A stretch of 18,310 bases of DNA from Oscillospiraceae bacterium (GCA_004556975.1 SFFD01000023.1:1-18310); one strand, 5' to 3'. Shown: positions 7,397 through 14,424, counted from the stretch's first letter. Made by a program: numbers and translations. Notes: generated by a model from the sequence alone, not told the origin.

Positions 7397-7425
7397 ATTA
7401 TATTATAATTTTACGGATATGGCAA
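7397..7425 (-). promoter_or_regulatory. Sigma-A promoter of glgP
   Basis: On the minus strand TTGCCA (7420-7425) and TATAAT (7397-7402) are separated by exactly 17 bp. They lie 28 bp upstream of the glgP start and directly abut the thrS terminator. Confidence 0.8.
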
Positions 7426-7426
7426 T

Positions 7427-7463
7427 AAAAAAGCGCTCCGCAGAAAAACTTTGGAGCGCTTTT
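7427..7463 (-). terminator. Intrinsic terminator of thrS
   Basis: An 11-bp stem (7429-7439 with 7453-7463) is followed on the minus strand by a T run. It begins 14 bp past the thrS stop. Confidence 0.85.
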
Positions 7464-7477
7464 GAACAAAGCCTGAA

Positions 7478-9385
7478 TCAATCTATTACTTTGTCGTCAA
7501 TTTCACGGCGAAGCTTTGCAATAACCTCATCCACGGACATGGCGCCGAGGTTTTCGCCCTTTCTGTTACGAACGGAAGCGGCGTTTTCGTTCTGTTCACG
7601 CTCGCCGACTACGAGCATGTACGGAGTCTTTTGAAGCTGTGCTTCGCGGATTTTGAGCTTCATGGTTTCGTTGCGGAGGTCTGCCTCTACGCGGATGCCT
7701 GCGGCGTCAAGACGGTCACGAACCTCCTGCGCATAGTCGTTGAAGGCGTTGGAAATCGGGATGACGGAAACCTGAACAGGAGAGAGCCAAAGCGGGAACG
7801 CGCCTGCAAAATGCTCGGTGATAACGCCGATGAAGCGCTCTACCGAACCGAGAACAACACGGTGAATCATAACCGGGCGGTGTTTTTCATTGTCTGCGCC
7901 GGTATATTCAAGCTCAAAGCGCTCGGGAAGCTGCATATCAAGCTGGATAGTGCCGCACTGCCATGTTCTTCCCAGAGAATCTGCAAGGTGGAAGTCAAGC
8001 TTGGGACCGTAGAAGGCACCGTCGCCCTCGTTAATAACATAGTCCTTGCCCATTTCCTTAACGGCGGCTTCCAGTGTTTCGGTGGCAAAATCCCAATCCT
8101 TTACGTCGCCGATGTGATCCTCCGGCATGGTGGAAACTTCGATTTGATAGGTAAGACCGAATACGGAGTAAACCTCGTCAAAAAGACGAACGACATTTTT
8201 GATTTCGTCCTTCATCTGATCCCAGGTCATAAAGATATGGGCGTCGTCCTGGGTGAAGCAGCGAACGCGGAACAGTCCGTGAAGCGCGCCGGAAAGCTCG
8301 TGACGGTGAACCAGACCAAGCTCCGCCACGCGAAGCGGCAGGTCGCGGTAAGAGTGCGGCTCAAGCTTGTAAACAAGCATACCGCCGGGGCAGTTCATGG
8401 GCTTGATGGCAAAGTCGGTGTCGTCAATAACGGTGGTGTACATATTCTCTTTATAGTGATCCCAGTGACCGGAACGCTCCCAAAGGGTGCGGTTGAGAAT
8501 CATAGGAGTGGAAATTTCAACATAGCCGTATCTTTTGTGAACTTCGCGCCAATATTCAAGCAGGGTGTTGCGAAGAACCATACCTTTGGGAAGGAAGAAG
8601 GGGAAGCCGGGGCCTTCATCAAGAAGAGCGAACAGCCCAAGCTCTTTGCCAAGCTTGCGATGGTCGCGTTTCTTTGCCTCTTCAATGCGGGTCAGGTATG
8701 CCTCGAGCTCATCCTTTTTGGTGTAGGAAATGCCGTAAACGCGCTGAAGGGTTTTGTTCTTTGCATCGCCGCGCCAATATGCGCTGTTGCACTGGGTAAG
8801 CTTAAATGCTTTTATAGTGCCGGTTGCCATAAGGTGCGGACCTGCGCAGAGGTCAACAAATTCGCCCTGGCGATAGAAGGAAATAACTTCGCCCTCGGGA
8901 AGATCCTCGATAAGCTCGACCTTGTAAGGCTCGTTTCTTTCTTTCATAAAGGCGATGGCTTCCTCTCTCGGAAGAGTGAAGCGCTCGATTTTTTCGTTCT
9001 CTTTGACGATTTTCTTCATTTCCGCTTCAAGCTTTTCAAGAACATCGGGAGTGAAGGGTTGGTCGGAATCAAAATCGTAATAGAATCCTTCTTCGATAGC
9101 GGGGCCTATGGTAAGCTTGACTTCCGGATAAAGGCGCTTTACCGCCTGGGCAAGAACGTGAGAGGTGGTGTGCCAGAAAGCCTTTTTGCCATATGGGTCG
9201 TCAAAGGTAAGGATTTCTACCGCGCAGTCATTTTCAATGGGTGTGCGAAGGTCGCAGCCCTTTCCGTCGATTTTTGCGGCGCAGGCGACTCTTGCAAGGC
9301 CGGCGCTGATGCTTTCGGCAATTTGGTATGGGGTGATTCCGTTTTCGTATTCGCGGACATCATCGCGAAGCTTGATTTTTACCAT
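7478..9385 (-). CDS. thrS: Threonyl-tRNA synthetase
   Basis: This 635-residue class II synthetase is full length. It has an N-terminal TGS-type domain (about 1-62), and an editing domain with H72-T-T-S-H76 and C180-A-G-P-H184, which clears Ser-tRNA(Thr). The catalytic core has the zinc ligand C332 (M-N-C-P-G-G-M), motif 2 around H-R-H-E-L-S-G-A-L-H-G-L, and motif 3 at V-L-G-S-V-E-R-F-I-G-V. The C-terminal part is the anticodon-binding domain. The start ATG follows AGGAGG. It charges tRNA(Thr) and is controlled by the T-box leader immediately upstream, so its expression should rise when tRNA(Thr) is uncharged. It forms a single-gene transcription unit with its own promoter and terminator. A 602-codon open frame on the opposite strand is a codon-bias shadow. 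Confidence 0.98.
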   Translation of the reverse strand: MVKIKLRDDVREYENGITPYQIAESISAGLARVACAAKIDGKGCDLRTPIENDCAVEILTFDDPYGKKAFWHTTSHVLAQAVKRLYPEVKLTIGPAIEEGFYYDFDSDQPFTPDVLEKLEAEMKKIVKENEKIERFTLPREEAIAFMKERNEPYKVELIEDLPEGEVISFYRQGEFVDLCAGPHLMATGTIKAFKLTQCNSAYWRGDAKNKTLQRVYGISYTKKDELEAYLTRIEEAKKRDHRKLGKELGLFALLDEGPGFPFFLPKGMVLRNTLLEYWREVHKRYGYVEISTPMILNRTLWERSGHWDHYKENMYTTVIDDTDFAIKPMNCPGGMLVYKLEPHSYRDLPLRVAELGLVHRHELSGALHGLFRVRCFTQDDAHIFMTWDQMKDEIKNVVRLFDEVYSVFGLTYQIEVSTMPEDHIGDVKDWDFATETLEAAVKEMGKDYVINEGDGAFYGPKLDFHLADSLGRTWQCGTIQLDMQLPERFELEYTGADNEKHRPVMIHRVVLGSVERFIGVITEHFAGAFPLWLSPVQVSVIPISNAFNDYAQEVRDRLDAAGIRVEADLRNETMKLKIREAQLQKTPYMLVVGEREQNENAASVRNRKGENLGAMSVDEVIAKLRREIDDKVID

Positions 9386-9463
9386 GTGAATTTATACCTC
9401 CTGTATAATTGTAAATACATTTTACACTTTATAACATAAAACACGCAGAAGGAAGAAAAGCAA

Positions 9464-9716
9464 ATAAAAAAGCCCCGCCCCGAATAAGGGGCGGGGCAAA
9501 GCTTGCTCCACGGTTCCACCCTTGTTTGTGCCGAATAATTTCGGCACGCTCATTGGTCTGCCTTAACGCGGCAGCACGGTCTGCTCGCCAAAACGGCTTA
9601 CAAGACACTCCGAGGGTGGTAAATCGGCGGCTTCAAAAGGCTTTTTTCAGAACAGGTGAAAGCCCTCTCTGTTATGAAGCACAGCTTCTTCTTCCTCATC
9701 AGCGTTTTTTAATATA
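9464..9716 (-). promoter_or_regulatory. T-box riboswitch leader of thrS (specifier ACC, Thr)
   Basis: Reading the minus strand, the leader opens with GCTGATGAGGAAGAAG, followed by the CAGAGAG stem I element. A specifier region T-T-T-ACC-A follows, with ACC (Thr) at 9618-9620 and a purine after it. Next is a 7-bp hairpin (9528-9534 with 9541-9547), and then the T-box core GGGTGGAACCGTGG (9508-9521). A terminator stem (9472-9481 with 9488-9497) and a T run complete the switch. Uncharged tRNA(Thr) would bind stem I and the T-box bulge and favour the antiterminator. The specifier assignment rests on position and on the downstream gene; a second ACC follows it directly at 9615-9617. Confidence 0.93.
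9466..9497 (-). terminator. T-box-controlled terminator
   Basis: A perfect 10-bp GC stem (9472-9481 with 9488-9497) is followed on the minus strand by TTTTTT. It lies between the T-box core and the thrS start and is the regulated stop of the leader. Confidence 0.9.
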
Positions 9717-9722
9717 TGATTT

Positions 9723-9751
9723 ATAATATCACAACAAAATGGCGTTGTCAA
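9723..9751 (-). promoter_or_regulatory. Sigma-A promoter of the thrS T-box transcript
   Basis: A perfect TTGACA (9746-9751) and TATTAT (9723-9728) are separated by 17 bp on the minus strand. The start of transcription would fall near 9716. The -35 is only 6 bp from the stop of the lipoprotein gene. Confidence 0.85.
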
Positions 9752-9757
9752 GCGATT

Positions 9758-10300
9758 TTAATGAGTTTTAAAGAAGAAAGCGACGGTGTAGAAATCTTCG
9801 GAAACGGTGTCGATTCCGTAAAGGCTGTACTGCATATCGCCGTCAAACCATTTTTCATAAAAAGCACCGTCGCCGCAGTCCTTTACGGTGTCTACTTCAA
9901 CAAGGTCGCCGAGAAGGCCCTCGGAGGTATATACTCCCGAAAGGTCTTCCGCAGTTTTTGCGGCGCGCAGGGTGTATTTTGCATTGTCAATGAAAAATTC
10001 ATATTGGCCAAGCTTTGTTCCCTCGGTAAATACGGTATAGCTTTCGTCCGAAGCGCTTTCAATATTTTTCATGGAACAGCCCACGGCGGAATTTATATCC
10101 TCGATGGAACTTACGTCCGTCATGGGGTTAGGAATTTGGTTGCTTTCTTCATTTCCTGCGCTGCCCGTCACACCTTCGGGGACGCTCTCTTCAACCTTGC
10201 TTTCGTCGGCAGGCGTACCGGCTTTATTTACGGAGCAGGAAACGCAGCTTACGGTAAGCAGCGCCGCCGCCGCAAGCGCGGCAATTCTTTTTATTTTCAT
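9758..10300 (-). CDS. Small putative lipoprotein of unknown function
   Basis: The start is taken at 10300 (M-K-I-K-R-I-A-A-L), which has GGGAGATAACATTT in front. A longer frame up to 10330 would put a non-signal stretch ahead of the signal peptide. The 180-residue product has a basic n-region, a hydrophobic core (about 6-17) and a lipobox-like T-V-S-C19 (or C22), so it is probably lipid-anchored outside the membrane. A Glu/Ser/Pro-rich linker (about 27-60) leads to a globular domain containing G-C-S-M-K-N-I and G-Q-Y-E-F-F-I-D-N-A-K-Y-T-L. I do not recognise the domain. No terminator is seen after the stop, and transcription may run into the thrS promoter region. A -10-like TATAAT lies at 10438-10443 without a good -35. 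Confidence 0.75.
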   Translation of the reverse strand: MKIKRIAALAAAALLTVSCVSCSVNKAGTPADESKVEESVPEGVTGSAGNEESNQIPNPMTDVSSIEDINSAVGCSMKNIESASDESYTVFTEGTKLGQYEFFIDNAKYTLRAAKTAEDLSGVYTSEGLLGDLVEVDTVKDCGDGAFYEKWFDGDMQYSLYGIDTVSEDFYTVAFFFKTH

Positions 10301-10536
10301 AAATGTTATCTCCCATAAAAGAAATTGCACGTCAAATTAACGCGCATATATAAAGTGTCGAAAATGGGTATGATTTTTGCACAAAGGCCAAATTTTAGGC
10401 AAAAAAATTTGCCAAAAACAGCATATGACTATATGAGATTATAATACTTGAAAATATATAATTTGCATATTATGAATTTTGTATGGCTGAAATGAAGAAA
10501 AAAGGGCGGCTATCCTTCATATCCGCTTAAAATTCC
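10301..10536. other. Intergenic region between the divergent lipoprotein and RNase Y genes
   Basis: This AT-rich stretch has no coding frame with a ribosome site. It contains a short AT-rich inverted repeat (GGCAAA at 10398-10403 with TTTGCC at 10408-10413), a minus-strand TATAAT (10438-10443), and the left arm of a longer inverted repeat described separately. The first ~30 bp hold the lipoprotein ribosome site. Confidence 0.6.
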
Positions 10537-10549
10537 TTGACAGCCGCCC
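10503..10549. repeat. Inverted repeat overlapping the RNase Y promoter -35
   Basis: GGGCGGCT (10503-10510) and AGCCGCCC (10542-10549) form perfect 8-bp arms around a 31-nt spacer. The right arm shares its first base with the TTGACA -35 box. On the minus strand the structure is followed directly by six T, so it could also read as a terminator of a leftward transcript. Operator and terminator readings are both open. Confidence 0.6.
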
Positions 10550-10565
10550 GAGAATATTATATTAT
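10537..10565 (+). promoter_or_regulatory. Sigma-A promoter of RNase Y gene
   Basis: A perfect TTGACA (10537-10542) is followed after 17 bp by TATTAT (10560-10565). The predicted transcript begins near 10572 and gives a ~64-nt 5' UTR to the rny start. Confidence 0.85.
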
Positions 10566-10635
10566 TATAATATCTGTGAAATATACTTTATGTGTATTTT
10601 GCGTTTAATATATAGAAAGGACATACAAGTCACTA

Positions 10636-12246
10636 ATGGAATATCTGACCTTTGTTAAAGGCCTTAACATATTTTCCGGAATGAGCTCCGGGGATGTTTT
10701 GGCCTGCGTGATCATTGGTATCATTGCTTTGGTCGTTGGTTTAATAATAGCGTTCCCTGTGGGTGTTGCATATAGACGCAGAGTTGCAGAAGCGGAACTC
10801 GGTTCTGCCGAAGAAGAAGCAAGGCGCATTGTAAACGAATCAATCAAAACAGCTGAAAGCCGAAAAAAAGAAGCTCTTGTTGAAGCCAAAGATGAAATCC
10901 ATAAGCTCCGTACGGATGCGGAGCGCGAGGTGAAAGACCGCCGCGCGGAAGTACAGCGCCAGGAACACAGACTTCAGCAAAAAGAAGAATCTCTTGACAA
11001 AAAAGCAGACAACCTTGACAAAAAGGAAGAACAAATTCAGGAAAAGCTGAAAGCCGCGGAAACCCGCCTTTCAGAAGCGGAGCAAATTAAAAAAAGCCAG
11101 TTTGATATGCTGGAACGCATTTCGGGATATACCGAAGAACAGGCGAAAGCCCAGCTTCTTTCCGACCTTGACGCAAAGCTTTCTCACGAAAAGGCGCTGC
11201 GCATTATGCAGTATGAGCAGCAGTACAAGGACGAATCCGAAGAGAAAGCAAGAGAAATTTTGGGAACGGTTCTTGCGCGCTGCGCGCCGGATTATGTTGC
11301 GGAAGCAACGGTTTCGGTTGTTCCGCTGCCCGGAGATGAGATGAAGGGCCGCATAATCGGAAGAGAGGGCAGAAATATCCGCGCCATTGAAACCATTACC
11401 GGCGTTGACCTTATTATTGACGATACGCCCGAAGCCATTGCAATTTCGTGCTTTGACCCGGTTCGCAGAGAGATTGCCCGTCTCAGCCTTGAAAAACTTA
11501 TTCAGGACGGAAGAATTCATCCTGCAAGAATTGAAGAAACCGTTGAAAAGGCCCGCCGTGAGGTTGACGCAAAAATCAAGCAGGACGGCGAAAGAGCGGT
11601 GCTTGAATGCGGTGTGCACGGTCTTGCGCCGGAAATTGTGCGTCTTCTCGGCCGTATGCGTTACAGAACAAGCTATGGTCAGAACGTGCTTCAGCACTCC
11701 ATAGAGGTTTCGCAGCTTGCCGGAATGATTGCTTCTGAAATGGGCGGCGTTGACGTAAATATGGCGCGCCGCGCCGGTCTTTTGCATGATATAGGCAAGG
11801 CGCTTACGCATGAGATTGAAGGAAGCCATGTCAACATCGGCGTTGACGTTGCAAAGAAATATAAAGAGCCGGAAGCCGTTATTCATGCTATTGAAGCGCA
11901 CCACAACGATGTTGAGCCGAAAACGGCTGTTGCATGGATTGTGCAGGCTGCGGACGCTATTTCTGCGGCAAGACCGGGTTCCCGCCGCGAGAATGTGGAA
12001 AATTACATCAAGCGCCTTGAAAAGCTTGAGGAAATCGCCAATTCCTTCCCGGGAGTTGACAACTGCTTTGCCATTCAGGCCGGACGCGAAATTCGTATTC
12101 TTGTTAAGCCGGAGATTGTTGACGACGACCAGATGGTTATTCTTGCAAGAGAGGTTGCCGAAAAAATTGAGGCGGAGCTTGACTATCCCGGTCAGATAAA
12201 GGTTCACCTTGTGCGCGAAAGCCGAGCGGTAGATTACGCAAAGTAA
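10636..12246 (+). CDS. rny: Ribonuclease Y
   Basis: The 536-residue protein has the full RNase Y architecture. One membrane helix lies at about residues 21-45, then a long charged coiled coil (about 50-205, heptad-like K/E runs), a KH RNA-binding domain with G238-R-I-I-G-R-E-G-R-N, and an HD domain with L-L-H384-D385-I-G-K-A and a downstream H-H-N-D. A conserved C-terminal domain ends the chain. It is the membrane-bound endonuclease that starts mRNA decay in many Firmicutes. The ribosome site AAAGGA is about 15 nt from the ATG, longer than usual; no better in-frame start is seen upstream, and the next Met (residue 16) has a poorer site. Own promoter and terminator; single-gene unit. Confidence 0.97.
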   Translation: MEYLTFVKGLNIFSGMSSGDVLACVIIGIIALVVGLIIAFPVGVAYRRRVAEAELGSAEEEARRIVNESIKTAESRKKEALVEAKDEIHKLRTDAEREVKDRRAEVQRQEHRLQQKEESLDKKADNLDKKEEQIQEKLKAAETRLSEAEQIKKSQFDMLERISGYTEEQAKAQLLSDLDAKLSHEKALRIMQYEQQYKDESEEKAREILGTVLARCAPDYVAEATVSVVPLPGDEMKGRIIGREGRNIRAIETITGVDLIIDDTPEAIAISCFDPVRREIARLSLEKLIQDGRIHPARIEETVEKARREVDAKIKQDGERAVLECGVHGLAPEIVRLLGRMRYRTSYGQNVLQHSIEVSQLAGMIASEMGGVDVNMARRAGLLHDIGKALTHEIEGSHVNIGVDVAKKYKEPEAVIHAIEAHHNDVEPKTAVAWIVQAADAISAARPGSRRENVENYIKRLEKLEEIANSFPGVDNCFAIQAGREIRILVKPEIVDDDQMVILAREVAEKIEAELDYPGQIKVHLVRESRAVDYAK

Positions 12247-12260
12247 TATTTTATATGAAG

Positions 12261-12290
12261 AAAAAATCCGGTGCAAACCGGATTTTTTTA
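12261..12290 (+). terminator. Intrinsic terminator of rny
   Basis: A 12-bp stem (12261-12272 with 12277-12288) with a GCAA tetraloop includes its own A and T tails. It lies 14 bp past the rny stop. Confidence 0.93.
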
Positions 12291-12713
12291 TACGGGCAAA
12301 AAGCCCGTAAGGCGCAGCCATGCGCTGCCCGCTTTAATCATAAGCTTTGCCCGAAAGCGAAAGCCGCCGGAGAAAAGGCGGATATTTATTTTTGCTTTAT
12401 GCAGCATTGATATATTTTATTGCAAATTACGGCGAAAAAAACGGCGGGTCTTTCGACTCGCCGTTAATTTTGATTTGTCAGCTTGCTCAAAACTAACATC
12501 TCTCTTGCTCTGGTTATATAATACGGTTCGTATGTGGCGATATTGTGATGAAGCAGAAAAACTTTGGTTACAGTTCAAAACCAGTTTGGTAAAATACACG
12601 GCAAAAAGAGTTACAAAAGGCAAAAACGTATTTATAACAGAACCGCGCGGCGGGATATTGACCCATAACCGAAGCAGGCTTTTTCCCTTTTCATTTTGAG
12701 GAGGAAGCCGCAG
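12291..12713. other. Gene-free region with several hairpins
   Basis: No frame here has both a ribosome site and a protein-like composition. It contains a 7-bp hairpin (12291-12297 with 12303-12309), a TATAAT at 12517-12522 with only a weak -35, and an ATACG-GTT-CGTAT palindrome (12521-12533) that overlaps that -10. A terminator-like hairpin lies at 12440-12465. A 55-codon frame from 12533 has no ribosome site and an unfamiliar product, so I leave it uncalled. Confidence 0.6.
12434..12465 (-). terminator. Minus-strand terminator-like hairpin without an assigned gene
   Basis: An 11-bp stem with one G-U pair (12440-12450 with 12455-12465) closes a GAAA tetraloop on the minus strand and is followed by seven T. 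It may back up the terminator at 12714 or stop an unseen leftward transcript. Confidence 0.75.
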
Positions 12714-12736
12714 AAAAAAACCGGCTTTTAAGCCGG
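12714..12736 (-). terminator. Intrinsic terminator of the predicted small RNA
   Basis: CCGGCT and AGCCGG pair around a TAAA loop (12721-12736) and are followed on the minus strand by TTTTTTT (12714-12720). Confidence 0.85.
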
Positions 12737-12874
12737 CTTTTCACAAAAATATAAAAGAAAGTAAGGAAGATAATTTCTGTAAGGGGATTGCTCATCAGGG
12801 CGAATGGAGAGCTTCGCCCTGATGAAATTATGAGGAAGTATATGACAATGAAAAACTTTTGTAATTTTTGAACT
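12714..12874 (-). ncRNA. Predicted small regulatory RNA (~160 nt)
   Basis: A consensus minus-strand promoter (12881-12909) would start a transcript near 12874, and a hairpin with seven T ends it at 12714. No start codon with a ribosome site lies between. The RNA would fold into a 13-bp stem (12813-12825 with 12792-12804), extended by an outer 8-bp stem (12824-12831 with 12770-12777) that shares two bases with the inner one. Unpaired segments are pyrimidine-rich (CUUCCUC, AUCCCCUU, CUUCCUU), complementary to Shine-Dalgarno sequences, as in known Gram-positive small RNAs that block ribosome binding. I do not recognise it as a named family; 6S RNA is an alternative, but no long closing stem joining the two ends is apparent. 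Confidence 0.6.
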
Positions 12875-12880
12875 GATAAT

Positions 12881-12909
12881 ATTATACATCACACAAACAC
12901 ACTTGTCAA
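12881..12909 (-). promoter_or_regulatory. Consensus sigma-A promoter of the predicted small RNA
   Basis: Perfect TTGACA (12904-12909) and perfect TATAAT (12881-12886) are separated by 17 bp on the minus strand. The promoter sits 29 bp past the stop of the amidase gene and points away from it into a gene-free region. Confidence 0.85.
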
Positions 12910-12937
12910 TAGTACAAATACACTTTTTTTAAAAAAA

Positions 12938-13477
12938 TTATTGTTCTTGCTCCTCCGGGACTTCAAGCGGCTGCATAGAGCGTATTCCGTCAATGTGAAT
13001 GAACCGCGCCGCGGAAATTTTATAGCTTGAAAGCGGACGGCAGTTGCAATCGTAGGAATGGGCCGCGACGCGAACGGTTTCAAAGCTTGGGCGGTCGCCG
13101 TTGATGGCGGTTATAACGGGCGTGTGCTGCCAATCTTCCTCATCAATAATAAGCTGGCAAAGGTCGCCGGGCATCACTTCTGAAATTTCCACCTGGCGGC
13201 CGTAAGGGCCTACGCCGGAATTTGTAGTAAGAAAATTAAACAGATATTTCACCCCGGTCCAGGCGGGGGATCTGTCGTTTATGCCTATGTAATACCAGCC
13301 GAAGGTGGGCGTGAAATTCATGACGCCGCCGCCTGCCAAAAGGCATTGGCTTGCGAAATTTGTGCAGTCGCCGCCGATGGCGCTGAAATCATAGAATTCC
13401 GGGTTGCGAAAATATGCCCAGCGGTTTGCATATTCCACCGCCGCGGTACGGTTATAGGGAATGTCAAAAAGCATCAT
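12938..13477 (-). CDS. Amidase-6-type (putative amidase domain) protein without signal peptide
   Basis: The 179-residue protein begins Y8-N-R-T-A-A-V-E-Y-A-N-R-W-A and then I-G-G-D-C38-T-N-F-A-S-Q-C, the signature of the putative amidase domain (PF12671) with C38 as the likely nucleophile. H118 (W-Q-H-T-P-V-I) is the likely catalytic His, and H140-S-Y-D follows. Related proteins often act on peptide or cell-wall amides and carry an export signal. This one has none: the domain starts within ten residues of the N-terminus, so it is probably cytosolic or released by lysis. The start follows GGAGGAG; two ATG codons stand together and the first is used here. The tail is acidic (E-V-P-E-E-Q-E-Q). 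No clear terminator follows, and no convincing promoter precedes it. Substrate unknown. Confidence 0.85.
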   Translation of the reverse strand: MMLFDIPYNRTAAVEYANRWAYFRNPEFYDFSAIGGDCTNFASQCLLAGGGVMNFTPTFGWYYIGINDRSPAWTGVKYLFNFLTTNSGVGPYGRQVEISEVMPGDLCQLIIDEEDWQHTPVITAINGDRPSFETVRVAAHSYDCNCRPLSSYKISAARFIHIDGIRSMQPLEVPEEQEQ

Positions 13478-13571
13478 AGAAAAACTCCTCCGAAAAAATT
13501 GCTTACTATATTTTATGCGTGAAGGGGGCGTTTGCTTATGGTCTTAAAACACAATTTTAAAATGAAATGTG

Positions 13572-13600
13572 TTGATATGACAGGTAAAAAGATATATAAT
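13572..13600 (+). promoter_or_regulatory. Sigma-A promoter of zapA-dut
   Basis: TTGATA (13572-13577) and TATAAT (13595-13600) are separated by 17 bp, 36 bp upstream of the zapA start. The position argues against the longer zapA frame that begins at 13532, since that start would lie upstream of the promoter. Confidence 0.8.
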
Positions 13601-13636
13601 TATCTTATTGATTATAACTTTGCAGGGGGAAAGAAT

Positions 13637-13987
13637 ATGGATCAGCCTAAAAAGATAAGAATAGAAATTGCGGGAAGCAATTATACCGTTATGACAACGG
13701 AGCAGGAGGGATACGTTCGCGATTTGGCAGCCGAAATTTCAGGCGATATTGCCGCGCTTAACGAAAAGAACCCCTCCCTTTCAATGAACGACGCGCTTGT
13801 GCTTTGCGCCATTGCCTATCTTGACGAATACAAAAAGGAAAGCTCAAACAGCGACCATATCCGCTCGCAGCTTAAGGAATACATCGGCGACACCGCAAAG
13901 GCGCGTATGGAGGTTGACGAAGCCAACCGCCGTGCCGACAAGCTTCAGAAAGAGCTTGACGAAATGAGGAAAAAGCATGGAAACTGA
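13637..13987 (+). CDS. zapA: Cell division protein ZapA
   Basis: The start at 13637 has CAGGGGGAAAGAAT in front and gives a 116-residue protein of usual ZapA size. The N-terminal globular part (about 5-65) shows I-R-I-E-I-A-G-S-N-Y-T-V and the conserved L-A-A-E-I segment, with D-A-L-V-L-C-A-I-A-Y-L-D-E-Y starting the long helix. The rest is a charged coiled coil (about 66-116). ZapA binds and bundles FtsZ filaments in the division ring. The gene overlaps dut by 11 nt and shares its promoter, so the two are coexpressed; no functional link beyond housekeeping is suggested. Confidence 0.9.
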   Translation: MDQPKKIRIEIAGSNYTVMTTEQEGYVRDLAAEISGDIAALNEKNPSLSMNDALVLCAIAYLDEYKKESSNSDHIRSQLKEYIGDTAKARMEVDEANRRADKLQKELDEMRKKHGN

Positions 13988-14417
13988 AGTGAAGATAAAA
14001 ATTCTGCGCGAGGGCGCCGCGGTTCCTAAAATTGCTACAAAAGGGTCGGCTGCCGCCGACCTTTGCGCCTGCATAGAGGAATCGGTGACCATTCAGCCCG
14101 GTGAAACGGCGCTTTTGCCCACGGGTTTTGCAATGGAGGTGCCTGTGGGCTTTGCGGCTTTCATTTTTGCAAGAAGCGGTCTTGGCATAAAGCACGGAAT
14201 AGCTCCGGCAAACTGCGTGGGCGTTATAGATTCAGATTACCGCGGCGAGGTTTGCGTAGGGCTACATAATTTTTCAAAAGAGGCATATACCGTAAACCCC
14301 GGCGACAGAGTCGCCCAGATGGCTGTTATGCCTGTTGCCGCGGTGAATTATGTTGCGGCAGATGAGCTTGATTCCACCGAAAGAGGAAAAGGCGGCTTTG
14401 GCTCAACAGGAAAATAA
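13977..14417 (+). CDS. dut: dUTP diphosphatase
   Basis: The 146-residue protein is a standard trimeric dUTPase with all five motifs: A25-A-A-D-L-C (1), A65-R-S-G-L-G-I-K-H-G (2), G82-V-I-D-S-D-Y-R-G-E (3), P108-G-D-R-V-A-Q (4), and R136-G-K-G-G-F-G-S-T-G (5). It hydrolyses dUTP to dUMP and pyrophosphate, keeping uracil out of DNA and supplying dUMP for dTMP synthesis. The ATG is preceded by GAGGAAAAAGC inside zapA, and the 11-nt overlap implies translational coupling. A shared terminator region follows. No anomalies in the active-site residues are visible. Confidence 0.97.
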   Translation: METEVKIKILREGAAVPKIATKGSAAADLCACIEESVTIQPGETALLPTGFAMEVPVGFAAFIFARSGLGIKHGIAPANCVGVIDSDYRGEVCVGLHNFSKEAYTVNPGDRVAQMAVMPVAAVNYVAADELDSTERGKGGFGSTGK

Positions 14418-14424
14418 GACAGGC

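Noticed and set aside
7631..9439. Open frame of 602 codons on the plus strand opposite thrS
   Set aside because: It mirrors the thrS coding frame, has no ribosome site and no recognisable domain, and thrS itself is certain. A codon-bias artefact.
11071..12321. Open frame of 416 codons on the minus strand opposite rny, running through the rny terminator
   Set aside because: No ribosome site or family features; it is antisense to a certain gene and crosses a strong terminator.
12533..12699. Small plus-strand frame of about 55 codons in the gene-free region
   Set aside because: The start lacks a ribosome site, the composition is not clearly protein-like, and the only upstream promoter hint is weak.
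12700..12802. 34-codon minus-strand frame inside the predicted small RNA
   Set aside because: No ribosome site before its ATG, and it runs through the terminator hairpin and T tract, so translation is unlikely.
13532..13636. Longer zapA frame starting at 13532
   Set aside because: That start lies upstream of the promoter found at 13572-13600, and the start at 13637 has a good ribosome site and the normal ZapA N-terminus.
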